Shown piece by piece: positions 44,516 through 52,309 of a stretch of DNA of 64,000 nucleotides (positions are counted from its first letter, which is position 1; every line of letters starts with the position of its first letter). The stretch lies in NCBI GenBank assembly GCA_965279075.1, contig CBDIHI010000011.1, positions 434,001 through 498,000 of the forward strand, in the 5' to 3' direction. The position numbers and the translations under genes were made by a program. The notes beneath the pieces are model-generated. The model ran no database searches. It had not been told where the DNA came from and saw only the letters and a list, made by a program, of their open reading frames with translations. Source of the stretch: SZAS-79 sp965279075. GTDB lineage: Bacteria; Pseudomonadota; Gammaproteobacteria; Burkholderiales; SG8-39.

Positions 44516-45406
44516 TCACTTCTCCTTCGCAAACAGCTGGTCGAGCTTCTTCTCGAACTCGTGGTAGCCGAGGAAGTCGTAGAGCTCCATGCGGGTCTGC
44601 ATGGTGTCGACGACGTTCTTCTGCGTGCCGTCGCGGCGCACGCCTTCATACACATTCAGGGCGGCCTTGTTCATGGCCCGGAACGCCGACAGCGGGTAGA
44701 GGGCGATCGCCACGCCGGCGGAACGCAGTTCCTCGACGCTGAAGTAGGGCGTCGCGCCGAACTCGGTGATGTTGGCGAGCACGGGCACCTTCACGGCGTC
44801 GACGAACTTGCGGTACATCGAGAGCTCGGTCATGGCTTCCGGGAAGATCATGTCGGCGCCGGCCTCGGTGTAGGCGATGGCGCGTTCGATCGCCCGGTCG
44901 AGGCCCTCGTTGGCGAGCGCATCGGTCCGCGCCATGACGACGAAGTCGGGGTCGGTCTTGGCGTCGCAGGCGGCCTTGATCCGGTCGACCATCTCCCCGG
45001 TGGACACGATTTCCTTGTTGGGGCGGTGGCCGCAGCGCTTGGCGCCGACCTGGTCCTCGATGTGCGTGGCGGCCGCGCCGAACTTGATCAGCGACTTGAC
45101 CGTGCGCGCCACGTTGAAGGCCGACGAGCCGAAGCCGGTGTCGGAGTCCACCAGGAGCGGCAGGTCGCAGACGTCGGTGATGCGGCGCACGTCGGTGAGG
45201 ACGTCGTCGAGGTTGGAGATGCCGAGGTCGGGCAGGCCCAGCGACCCGGCGGCGACACCGCCGCCGGACAGGTAGATCGCCCGGAACCCGCTGCGCTTGG
45301 CCATCAGCGCGTGGTAGGCGTTGATGGCGCCGATGACCTGCAGCGGGCTTTCCTCCTTCAGCGCGGCGCGAAAGCGCGCGCCGGGGGACATCGCTTTGGT
45401 TGCCAT
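44516..45406 (-). CDS. prpB: 2-methylisocitrate lyase
   Basis: A 296-residue isocitrate-lyase-superfamily enzyme splitting 2-methylisocitrate into succinate and pyruvate. The signature AKRCGHRPN carries catalytic C125; LVDSDTGFGSSAFNV and IEDQVG line the active site. Upstream mdh ends 4 bp before its start, so mdh-prpB are probably one transcript, delivering succinate into the TCA cycle. Confidence 0.95.
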   Translation of the reverse strand: MATKAMSPGARFRAALKEESPLQVIGAINAYHALMAKRSGFRAIYLSGGGVAAGSLGLPDLGISNLDDVLTDVRRITDVCDLPLLVDSDTGFGSSAFNVARTVKSLIKFGAAATHIEDQVGAKRCGHRPNKEIVSTGEMVDRIKAACDAKTDPDFVVMARTDALANEGLDRAIERAIAYTEAGADMIFPEAMTELSMYRKFVDAVKVPVLANITEFGATPYFSVEELRSAGVAIALYPLSAFRAMNKAALNVYEGVRRDGTQKNVVDTMQTRMELYDFLGYHEFEKKLDQLFAKEK

Positions 45407-45410
45407 CCGC

Positions 45411-46403
45411 TTATCCGAGCAGGTGCTTCACGCCGTCGCGCTCTTCGTGCAGTTCCTTGAGCGTGGCGTCCATGCGCTTGCGGCTGAACTCGCTGACCTC
45501 GATGCCCTTGACGATCTCGTACTTGCCGTCCTTGCAGGTGACCGGGTAGCCGTACAGCACGCCCTCGGGGATGCCGTAGCTGCCGTCCGACGGGATGCCC
45601 ATGCTGACCCAGTCGCCGGCGGCGGTGCCGAGCGACCAGTCGCGGATGTGGTCGATCGCCGCGTTCGCCGCGCTCGCCGCCGAGGACAGGCCGCGCGCCT
45701 CGATGATCGCCGCGCCGCGTTTCTGCACGGTCGGGATGAAGGTGGACTCGAGCCAGGCCTGGTCGTTGATCATCGGCCAGGCTTTCTTGCCGCCGACCTC
45801 GGCCGAGAATACGTCGGGGTACTGGGTGGCGGAGTGGTTGCCCCAGATGGTCATTTTCTTCACGGCCGAGACGGCGTTGCCGGTCTTCTGCGCGATCTGC
45901 GTCAGCGAGCGGTTGTGGTCGAGCCGCATCATCGCGGTGAACTGCTGGGGCTTCAGGCTCGGCGCGTTCTTCATCGCGATCAGCGCGTTGGTGTTGGCCG
46001 GGTTGCCCACCACCAGCACCTTGACGTCACGGCTGGCCACCTTGTCGAGTGCCTGGCCCTGCGGCGCGAAGATCTTGCCGTTGGCTTCGAGCAGGTCCTT
46101 CCTCTCCATGCCGGGGCCGCGGGGGCGGGCGCCGACCAGCAGCGCGACGCCGACGTCCTTGAACGCGACCATCGGGTCGGAGGCGGCGACCATGCCCTGC
46201 AGCAGCGGGAAAGCGCAGTCGTCGAGTTCCATCATGACGCCCTTGAGCGCCTTCTGCGCCTTCTCGTCGGGGATCTCGAGCAGTTGCAGGATCACGGGCT
46301 GGTCCTTGCCCAGCATTTCGCCGCTGGCGATCCTGAACAGGAGGGCGTAGCCGATCTGGCCGGCGGCGCCGGTGACTGCGACACGAACGGGGGCTTTGGA
46401 CAT
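45411..46403 (-). CDS. mdh: Malate dehydrogenase
   Basis: A 330-residue NAD-dependent malate dehydrogenase of the cytosolic-like type usual in betaproteobacteria. It has the dinucleotide motif VTGAAGQIGYALLFRI, substrate arginines in VGARPRGPGMERKDLL, VVGNPANTNALIA and the catalytic histidine in TIWGNHSATQYPD. ATG 46403 is chosen for family length. It is divergent from the GntR regulator, with a palindromic operator candidate between them. Confidence 0.95.
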   Translation of the reverse strand: MSKAPVRVAVTGAAGQIGYALLFRIASGEMLGKDQPVILQLLEIPDEKAQKALKGVMMELDDCAFPLLQGMVAASDPMVAFKDVGVALLVGARPRGPGMERKDLLEANGKIFAPQGQALDKVASRDVKVLVVGNPANTNALIAMKNAPSLKPQQFTAMMRLDHNRSLTQIAQKTGNAVSAVKKMTIWGNHSATQYPDVFSAEVGGKKAWPMINDQAWLESTFIPTVQKRGAAIIEARGLSSAASAANAAIDHIRDWSLGTAAGDWVSMGIPSDGSYGIPEGVLYGYPVTCKDGKYEIVKGIEVSEFSRKRMDATLKELHEERDGVKHLLG

Positions 46404-46527
46404 GGCAAGGGCTCCGGGAACGTTGCTGGAAGGGGGATGCGGCGCCACTTGCAGGAGCAACGGGCGGGACGCGATCCTGAACCCTGCGATGGTAAGCGCC
46501 TGTATCGGGGCCCGTCAACCCATCTTG

Positions 46528-46543
46528 TGTCTTTTATAAGACA
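46528..46543. promoter_or_regulatory. Palindromic operator candidate between mdh and gntR
   Basis: A 16-bp inverted repeat, TGTCTT-TTAT-AAGACA, lies in the 161-bp divergent gap, 22 bp before the GntR start. Its size and arrangement fit a binding site for the adjacent GntR protein, which could control both mdh-prp and itself. Confidence 0.55.
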
Positions 46544-46564
46544 TATGACACTAGATAGACGACC

Positions 46565-47314
46565 ATGGCGAACTATGCTCCAATCGGCCCGATGAGTTCG
46601 CCCACCTTCAGCCCGCTTTACCGGCAGATCAAGGCCTTGCTGCTCGAGTCGCTGCGCTCCGGCGCCTGGCGCCCGGGCGAGGCGATCCCGAGCGAAATGG
46701 ACCTCGCGAGCCGGTACAAGGTGAGCCAGGGCACCGTGCGCAAGGCCATAGACGAACTGGCCGCCGAGAACCTTGTGTTCCGCCGCCAGGGCAAGGGCAC
46801 CTTCGTCGCGACCCACGGCGAACGCCAGGTGCGCTTCAGGTTCCTGCGGCTCGCGCCCGACTCGGGCGAGCCGGGCGCGGTGGAGCGGCAACTGCTCGAG
46901 TTCAAGCGCGCCCGCGCCAGCGCCGAAGTGGCCCGCATGCTGGAACTCAAGGCCGGCGACCCCATGGTGATGATCAAGCGGCTGCTGATCTTCGGCGGCG
47001 ACCCGGTCGTGCTGGAGGAGGTCTGGCTGCCCGGCACGCTGTTCAAGGGCCTGACGGCCTCGGCGGTCTCGGAGCACCGGGGCGCGCTCTACAACCTGTT
47101 TGAAACGCAGTTCGGCACGCGGATGGTGCGGGCCGAGGAGAAGCTCAAGGCCGCGGCGGCCGACGAGCCGAGCGCAGCCGCGCTCGGCGTCCAGCCGGGC
47201 CACCCGCTGCTTGCCGTGGAGCGCGTTTCATATACGTACTCCGACAAGCCTGTGGAATGGCGCCGCGGGCTCTACAAGACCGACCGTTACTTCTACAAGA
47301 GTGAATTGGGGTGA
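46565..47314 (+). CDS. GntR-family transcriptional regulator (HutC/UTRA type)
   Basis: A 249-residue regulator with an N-terminal winged helix-turn-helix (about 17-80: PLYRQIKALLLESLRSG, IPSEMDLASRYKVSQGTVRK, RRQGKGTFV) and a C-terminal UTRA ligand-binding domain (about 95-240). ATG 46592 (MSSPTFSP) is an alternative start. Placed between mdh-prpBC and sdh, it probably regulates propionate/TCA genes in response to a metabolite; the ligand is unknown. Confidence 0.9.
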   Translation: MANYAPIGPMSSPTFSPLYRQIKALLLESLRSGAWRPGEAIPSEMDLASRYKVSQGTVRKAIDELAAENLVFRRQGKGTFVATHGERQVRFRFLRLAPDSGEPGAVERQLLEFKRARASAEVARMLELKAGDPMVMIKRLLIFGGDPVVLEEVWLPGTLFKGLTASAVSEHRGALYNLFETQFGTRMVRAEEKLKAAAADEPSAAALGVQPGHPLLAVERVSYTYSDKPVEWRRGLYKTDRYFYKSELG

Positions 47315-47357
47315 TAAACCCCGGATCCTCGCTGCGCCAACCCCTCCCCTGCGGCGC

Positions 47358-47363
47358 TATAAT
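47358..47363 (+). promoter_or_regulatory. Probable -10 element of the sdh operon
   Basis: A perfect TATAAT lies 63 bp before the sdhC start in the 112-bp gap after gntR. No good -35 match is seen upstream, so the promoter call rests on the -10 box and position only. Confidence 0.4.
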
Positions 47364-47426
47364 TGTTGCGCCTGCGATATTTTTCCCCGCAGGCCGCGTC
47401 CTTTCCCCGAAACACGGTTCACCGAC

Positions 47427-47816
47427 ATGCCCAACGTCGCCATAAAGAAGAAAAGACCGGTCTACCTCAACCTCGTGCAGATCCGCTTGCCGCTGCCCGG
47501 GTTCGTCTCGATCCTGCACAGGGTCAGCGGTGCGCTGCTGTTCGTGGCGGCCGTCTGGCTGCTGTTCATGCTGGATCGCAGCCTGGCCTCCGAAGCCGGA
47601 TTCCAGTCGGTGCGCCATTACATGGCCTTCCCGCTGGTCAAGCTGGCGCTGCTGGTGCTGGTCTGGGCGTTCTGCCACCACTTCTGCGCCGGCATCCGCT
47701 ACCTCTTCCTCGACCTGAACAAGGGCCTCGACCTGCCGGCCGCGCGCGCGAGCAGCTGGGCGGTCCTCGCAGTCAGCCTCGCGCTCACCGCATTCCTGGG
47801 AGCAAAGCTATGGTGA
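47427..47816 (+). CDS. sdhC: Succinate dehydrogenase cytochrome b556 subunit
   Basis: A 129-residue membrane subunit with three spans. RPVYLNLVQIRLPLPGFVSI, the LHRVSGALLF motif and HHFCAGIRYLFLD (heme-ligand histidine) are family marks. ATG 47427 gives the standard length. It anchors SdhAB, helps bind heme b and quinone, and overlaps sdhD by 7 bp. Confidence 0.93.
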   Translation: MPNVAIKKKRPVYLNLVQIRLPLPGFVSILHRVSGALLFVAAVWLLFMLDRSLASEAGFQSVRHYMAFPLVKLALLVLVWAFCHHFCAGIRYLFLDLNKGLDLPAARASSWAVLAVSLALTAFLGAKLW

Positions 47817-48154
47817 ACCGCGTAGTCACGGGCGCCCACTACGGCCTGCGCGACTGGCTCGCGCAGCGCGTCACGGCCGCGATCATGGCGGTCTACACGG
47901 TGATCATCCTCGTGGTCCTGCTCGCCGGCCAGCCGATCAACTACGGCGTCTGGAGCGACCTCTTCACGCAGGGCTGGATGCGCGTGGCGACGCTGCTGTT
48001 CGCCGCGAGCTTCGCCTGGCACGCCTGGGTGGGCGTGCGCGACATCATCATGGATTACATCAAGCCGACCGGCGTGCGCCTGTCGCTGGAGGCGCTGGTG
48101 CTGCTGACCATCGCGGGCTACCTCGCCTGGGCCATCCAGATCCTTTGGAGATAA
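47810..48154 (+). CDS. sdhD: Succinate dehydrogenase hydrophobic membrane anchor
   Basis: A 114-residue three-span anchor protein, beginning VNRVVTGAHYGLRDWLAQRV and containing SFAWHAWVGVRDIIMDY with the heme/quinone-region histidine and aspartate. Start ATG 47810 lies within the end of sdhC, a usual arrangement. sdhA follows after 4 bp. Confidence 0.92.
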   Translation: MVNRVVTGAHYGLRDWLAQRVTAAIMAVYTVIILVVLLAGQPINYGVWSDLFTQGWMRVATLLFAASFAWHAWVGVRDIIMDYIKPTGVRLSLEALVLLTIAGYLAWAIQILWR

Positions 48155-48158
48155 GAGC

Positions 48159-49928
48159 GTGTCGCTTCCCGTAAGAAGGTTTGACGCCGTCGTCGTCGGC
48201 GCAGGTGGTTCCGGCATGCGTGCCTCGCTCGAGCTCGCGCGCGCCGGCATGAAGGTCGCGGTGCTCTCGAAGGTTTTCCCGACCCGGTCCCATACGGTCG
48301 CCGCGCAGGGCGGCATCGCCGCGCCGCTGGCCAATTCGACCGAGGACAACTGGCACTGGCACATGTACGACACCGTCAAGGGCTCGGATTACCTCGGCGA
48401 CCAGGACGCGATCGAATACATGTGCCGCCGCGCGGTCGAAGTGGTCGTCGAGCTCGAGCACCTCGGCATGCCGTTCGACCGGCTGGAAAACGGCAAGATC
48501 TACCAGCGCCCGTTCGGCGGGCACACGCAGGAGTACGGCAGCGCCAAGATGGCGATGCGCTCGTGCGCGGCAGCGGACCGCACCGGCCACGCGATGCTGC
48601 ACACGCTCTACCAGAGCAACGTCAAGGTCAACACCCAGTTCTTCGTCGAATGGATGGCGCTCGACCTAGTGCGCGATTCCGAGGGCGCGGTCTGCGGCGT
48701 CGTCGCCATGGAGATGGAAACCGGCGACGTGATGATCCTGCAGGGCAAGTCGACCATCCTCGCCACGGGCGGGGGCGGGCGCATCTATTCGGCGAGCACC
48801 AACGCGTTCATCAATACCGGCGACGGCATCGGCATGGCCGCGCGCGCGGGGATCCCGCTCGAGGACATGGAGTTCTGGCAATTCCACCCGACCGGAGTGG
48901 CCGGCGCAGGCGTACTGATCACCGAAGGCGTGCGCGGCGAGGGCGGCTACCTGCTGAACAAGAACGGCGAACGCTTCATGGAGCGCTACGCGCCCAACGC
49001 CAAGGACCTAGCGAGCCGCGACGTCGTCTCGCGCGCAATGACCACCGAGATCAAGGAAGGCCGCGGGTGCGGCAAGGACGGCGACCACGTGATGCTCAAG
49101 CTCGACCACCTGGGTCCTGACGTCATCAACCTGCGCCTGCCCGGCATCCGCGAGATCGCGATCAAGTTCGCCAACGTCGACCCGGTCAAGGACCCGATCC
49201 CGGTCGTGCCGACGGTGCACTACATGATGGGCGGCATCCCGACCAACTACCTCGGCCAGGTCGTGGTGCCGAAGGGCGGCAACCCGGAAGTGCCGGTGCC
49301 GGGCCTGTTCGCGGTCGGCGAATGCGCGTGCGTTTCGGTGCACGGCGCGAATCGCCTCGGCACGAACTCGCTCCTCGACCTCGTCGTGTTCGGCAAGGCC
49401 GGAGGTGAAAGCGCGGTGGAAGAGATCCGCAGGCAGCCCCTCGCGCACCGCGACCTGCCGAAGGATGCCGGCGACTATTCGATGTCCCGCCTCGCGCGCC
49501 TCGATTCGGCGACCTCGGGTGAGCGCGTGTTCGACGTGGGCACCGACCTGCGCAAGTCGATGCAGTCGCACTGCGGGGTGTTCCGCTTCCCGGACATGCT
49601 GGCCGAGGGCGTAACGAAGATGAAGGAGATCGCCGAGCGCGCGGGTCGCACCTATATCTCCGACAAGTCCAAGGTGTTCAACACCGCGCGCATCGAGGCG
49701 CTGGAACTGGACAACCTCGTCGAGACCGCGATGGCCACGGCCGTGTCGGCCGAGGCGCGGAAGGAGTCCCGCGGCGCCCAGGCGCGCGAGGACTTCCCCG
49801 ACCGCGACGACAAGAACTGGATGAAGCACACGCTGTGGTTCAAGGAAGGCAACCGGCTCGAGTACAAGCCGGTGCACCAGAAGCCGCTGTCGGTGGAGGC
49901 CTTCGAACCGAAGGTTCGAACCTACTAG
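48159..49928 (+). CDS. sdhA: Succinate dehydrogenase flavoprotein subunit
   Basis: A 589-residue catalytic subunit. It has the FAD-binding VVVGAGGSGMRASLELARAG, the flavin-attachment histidine in TRSHTVAAQGG, GGGRIYSASTNA, EFWQFHPTGVAGAGVL and the C-terminal HTLWFKEGNRLEYKPV. The GTG start (48159) is the only one close to sdhD. It oxidises succinate to fumarate, including succinate from the methylcitrate cycle. Confidence 0.96.
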   Translation: MSLPVRRFDAVVVGAGGSGMRASLELARAGMKVAVLSKVFPTRSHTVAAQGGIAAPLANSTEDNWHWHMYDTVKGSDYLGDQDAIEYMCRRAVEVVVELEHLGMPFDRLENGKIYQRPFGGHTQEYGSAKMAMRSCAAADRTGHAMLHTLYQSNVKVNTQFFVEWMALDLVRDSEGAVCGVVAMEMETGDVMILQGKSTILATGGGGRIYSASTNAFINTGDGIGMAARAGIPLEDMEFWQFHPTGVAGAGVLITEGVRGEGGYLLNKNGERFMERYAPNAKDLASRDVVSRAMTTEIKEGRGCGKDGDHVMLKLDHLGPDVINLRLPGIREIAIKFANVDPVKDPIPVVPTVHYMMGGIPTNYLGQVVVPKGGNPEVPVPGLFAVGECACVSVHGANRLGTNSLLDLVVFGKAGGESAVEEIRRQPLAHRDLPKDAGDYSMSRLARLDSATSGERVFDVGTDLRKSMQSHCGVFRFPDMLAEGVTKMKEIAERAGRTYISDKSKVFNTARIEALELDNLVETAMATAVSAEARKESRGAQAREDFPDRDDKNWMKHTLWFKEGNRLEYKPVHQKPLSVEAFEPKVRTY

Positions 49929-49969
49929 CGCAAGCCTGAAGTCAGGACGTACTGAGGAAAAGAACAGCC

Positions 49970-50665
49970 ATGCGATTCAGCATCTACCGCTACGACCCCG
50001 ACAGGGATTCGGCCCCGCGCATGCAGGACTACGAGGTGGCCCTCGAGCCGACCGACCGGATGCTCCTCGACGCGCTGACGCGCATCAAGTCGGACGACGA
50101 CTCGGTGTCCTACCGGCGCTCGTGCCGCGAGGGCATCTGCGGCTCGGACGCGATGAACATCAACGGCAAGAACGGCCTCGCCTGCATCACCAAGCTGGCC
50201 GACCTGCCGGACCACGTCACGCTGCGCCCGCTGCCGGGGCTGCCGGTGATCCGCGACCTGATCGTCGACATGACGCAGTTCTTCAAGCAGTACCACTCGA
50301 TCAAGCCCTACCTGATCAACGACGAGCCGGCACCCGAAAGGGAAAGGCTGCAGTCGCCAGAGGACCGCGAGGAACTGAACGGGCTGTACGAGTGCATCCT
50401 GTGCGCCTGCTGCTCGACCTCGTGCCCGTCGTTCTGGTGGAACCCGGACAAGTTCGTCGGACCGGCCGGGCTGCTGCAGGCCTACCGGTTTATTGCGGAC
50501 ACCCGCGACCAGGCCACCAGCGAGCGCCTCGACAACCTCGAGGACCCATACCGCCTGTTCCGCTGCCACACGATCATGAACTGCGTCGACGTGTGCCCGA
50601 AGAACCTGAACCCGACCCGGGCGATCGGCAAGATCAAGGACATGATGGTCAAGCGCGCGGTCTGA
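49970..50665 (+). CDS. sdhB: Succinate dehydrogenase iron-sulfur subunit
   Basis: A 231-residue electron-transfer subunit. Cysteines for [2Fe-2S] lie in SCREGICGSDAMNINGKN and ACITK, and those for [4Fe-4S] and [3Fe-4S] in CILCACCSTSCPSFWW and CHTIMNCVDVCPKNLNP. It passes electrons from SdhA to quinone at SdhCD. It is 41 bp after sdhA. Confidence 0.96.
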   Translation: MRFSIYRYDPDRDSAPRMQDYEVALEPTDRMLLDALTRIKSDDDSVSYRRSCREGICGSDAMNINGKNGLACITKLADLPDHVTLRPLPGLPVIRDLIVDMTQFFKQYHSIKPYLINDEPAPERERLQSPEDREELNGLYECILCACCSTSCPSFWWNPDKFVGPAGLLQAYRFIADTRDQATSERLDNLEDPYRLFRCHTIMNCVDVCPKNLNPTRAIGKIKDMMVKRAV

Positions 50666-50691
50666 ACCGCCCGCCACCGGATCCCGCCCCG

Positions 50692-50943
50692 ATGCACTCC
50701 TCGCCCGGCACCGTCGCGCAGTACCGTCTCAAGTGGAAGTGCCGGCGCGGGCTGCTGGAGCTGGACATCGTGCTCGAGCGTTTCCTGCAACACAAGGCCG
50801 GTACCCTGGATGAATCGTCGCTGGAGCTCCTCAACGAGATCCTCGACTACCAGGACAACGACCTGTGGGACATCGTGAACGGCCGCAGCGAGGACTACCC
50901 GCCCCGTCACAAGGCCCTGGTAGACGTGCTGCGCCGGAGCTGA
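50692..50943 (+). CDS. sdhE: FAD assembly factor SdhE
   Basis: An 83-residue protein that promotes covalent flavinylation of SdhA. The RGxxE motif is present in KCRRGLLELDIVLERFL, followed by LLNEILDYQDNDLWDIVNGR. ATG 50692 has no strong ribosome site. Position between sdhB and gltA is standard in Burkholderiales. Confidence 0.92.
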   Translation: MHSSPGTVAQYRLKWKCRRGLLELDIVLERFLQHKAGTLDESSLELLNEILDYQDNDLWDIVNGRSEDYPPRHKALVDVLRRS

Positions 50944-51002
50944 ATGCGGCACAACCGCGGCTGAACTACGAAACCTCTGCGACACCTGAACTGGAGAATC
51001 CC

Positions 51003-52292
51003 TTGGACAAGAAAGCCACCCTGACACTCGCCGACGGAAAGACGCTCGATTTCCCGGTCCTGACCGGTTCCATCGGGCCCGAGGTCATCGACATCCGCTC
51101 GCTATACGGGAAGTCGGGCATGTTCACCTATGACCCGGGGTTCCTGTCGACCGCCAGCTGCAACTCGAGCATCACCTACATCGACGGCGACGCAGGGGTG
51201 CTGCTGTACCGCGGCTACCCGATCGAGCAGCTCGCGCAGCACTGCGATTTCCTCGAGACCTGCTACCTGCTGCTGGACGGCGAGCTGCCAAACGCGGCGC
51301 AGAAGAAGACGTTCGTCGACACGGTGACGAACCACACGATGGTCCACGACCAGCTCAGCCGGTTCTTCACCGGGTTCCGCCGCGACGCGCACCCGATGGC
51401 GGTGCTGGTGGGCGTGGTCGGCGCGTTGTCGGCCTTCTACCACGACTCCCTCGACATCAGTAACGCCGAGCACCGCAAGATCTCGGCGTTCCGGCTGATC
51501 GCCAAGCTCCCGACCATCGTCGCGATGGCCTACAAGTACAACATCGGCCAGCCCTTCGTGTACCCGAGGAACGACCTGTCGTATTCGGCCAACTTCATGC
51601 GCATGATGTTCGCCGTGCCGGCCGAGGAGTACAAGGTCAACCCGGTGCTGGTCCGCGCGCTGGACCGCATCCTGATCCTGCATGCGGACCACGAGCAGAA
51701 CGCCTCGACTTCGACGGTGCGCCTGTCGGGCTCGTCGGGCGCGAACCCGTTCGCCTGCATCGCGGCGGGCATTGCCTGCCTGTGGGGCCCGGCGCACGGC
51801 GGCGCCAACGAGGCCGCGCTCAACATGCTCGAGGAGATCGGCGACGCCTCCAAGATCCCCGAGTTCATCAAGCAGGTGAAGGACAAGAACTCCGGTTCCA
51901 AGCTGATGGGCTTCGGCCACCGCGTCTACAAGAACTACGACCCGCGCGCCAAGCTCATGCGCGAGACCTGCTACGAGGTGCTGAACGAGCTGGGGCTGGA
52001 GAACGACCGCCTGTTCAAGCTCGCCATGGCGCTCGAGAAGGTGGCGCTCGAGGACGACTACTTCGTGTCGCGCAAGCTCTACCCGAACGTCGACTTCTAC
52101 TCGGGCATCGTGCAGCGCGCGCTGGGGATCCCGGTGTCGATGTTCACCTGCATCTTCTCGCTCGCCCGCACGGTGGGCTGGATCGCCCAGTGGAACGAAA
52201 TGATCTCCGACCCGGAGCAGAAGATCGGCCGCCCGCGCCAGCTTTACAAGGGCGCGGCCCGCCGCGAAGTGCAGCCCATCGACAAACGCTGA
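51003..52292 (+). CDS. gltA: Citrate synthase
   Basis: A 429-residue type II citrate synthase. TTG 51003, with CTGGAG eight bases upstream, gives the expected N-terminus MDKKATLTLADGK and family length; no ATG is suitable. Marks are YTYDPGF-like FTYDPGFLSTASCNSSITYI, LHADHEQNASTSTVR, GPAHGGANEAAL and GFGHRVYKNYDPRA. It is the housekeeping enzyme of the TCA cycle, distinct from PrpC. Confidence 0.94.
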   Translation: MDKKATLTLADGKTLDFPVLTGSIGPEVIDIRSLYGKSGMFTYDPGFLSTASCNSSITYIDGDAGVLLYRGYPIEQLAQHCDFLETCYLLLDGELPNAAQKKTFVDTVTNHTMVHDQLSRFFTGFRRDAHPMAVLVGVVGALSAFYHDSLDISNAEHRKISAFRLIAKLPTIVAMAYKYNIGQPFVYPRNDLSYSANFMRMMFAVPAEEYKVNPVLVRALDRILILHADHEQNASTSTVRLSGSSGANPFACIAAGIACLWGPAHGGANEAALNMLEEIGDASKIPEFIKQVKDKNSGSKLMGFGHRVYKNYDPRAKLMRETCYEVLNELGLENDRLFKLAMALEKVALEDDYFVSRKLYPNVDFYSGIVQRALGIPVSMFTCIFSLARTVGWIAQWNEMISDPEQKIGRPRQLYKGAARREVQPIDKR

Positions 52293-52309
52293 TCCAAGGG
52301 GATCCCGCC

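Noticed and set aside
44401..44655. Minus-strand frame reading through the palindrome before prpC
   Set aside because: It is the prpB 3' end in another frame plus the hairpin, with no start signal.
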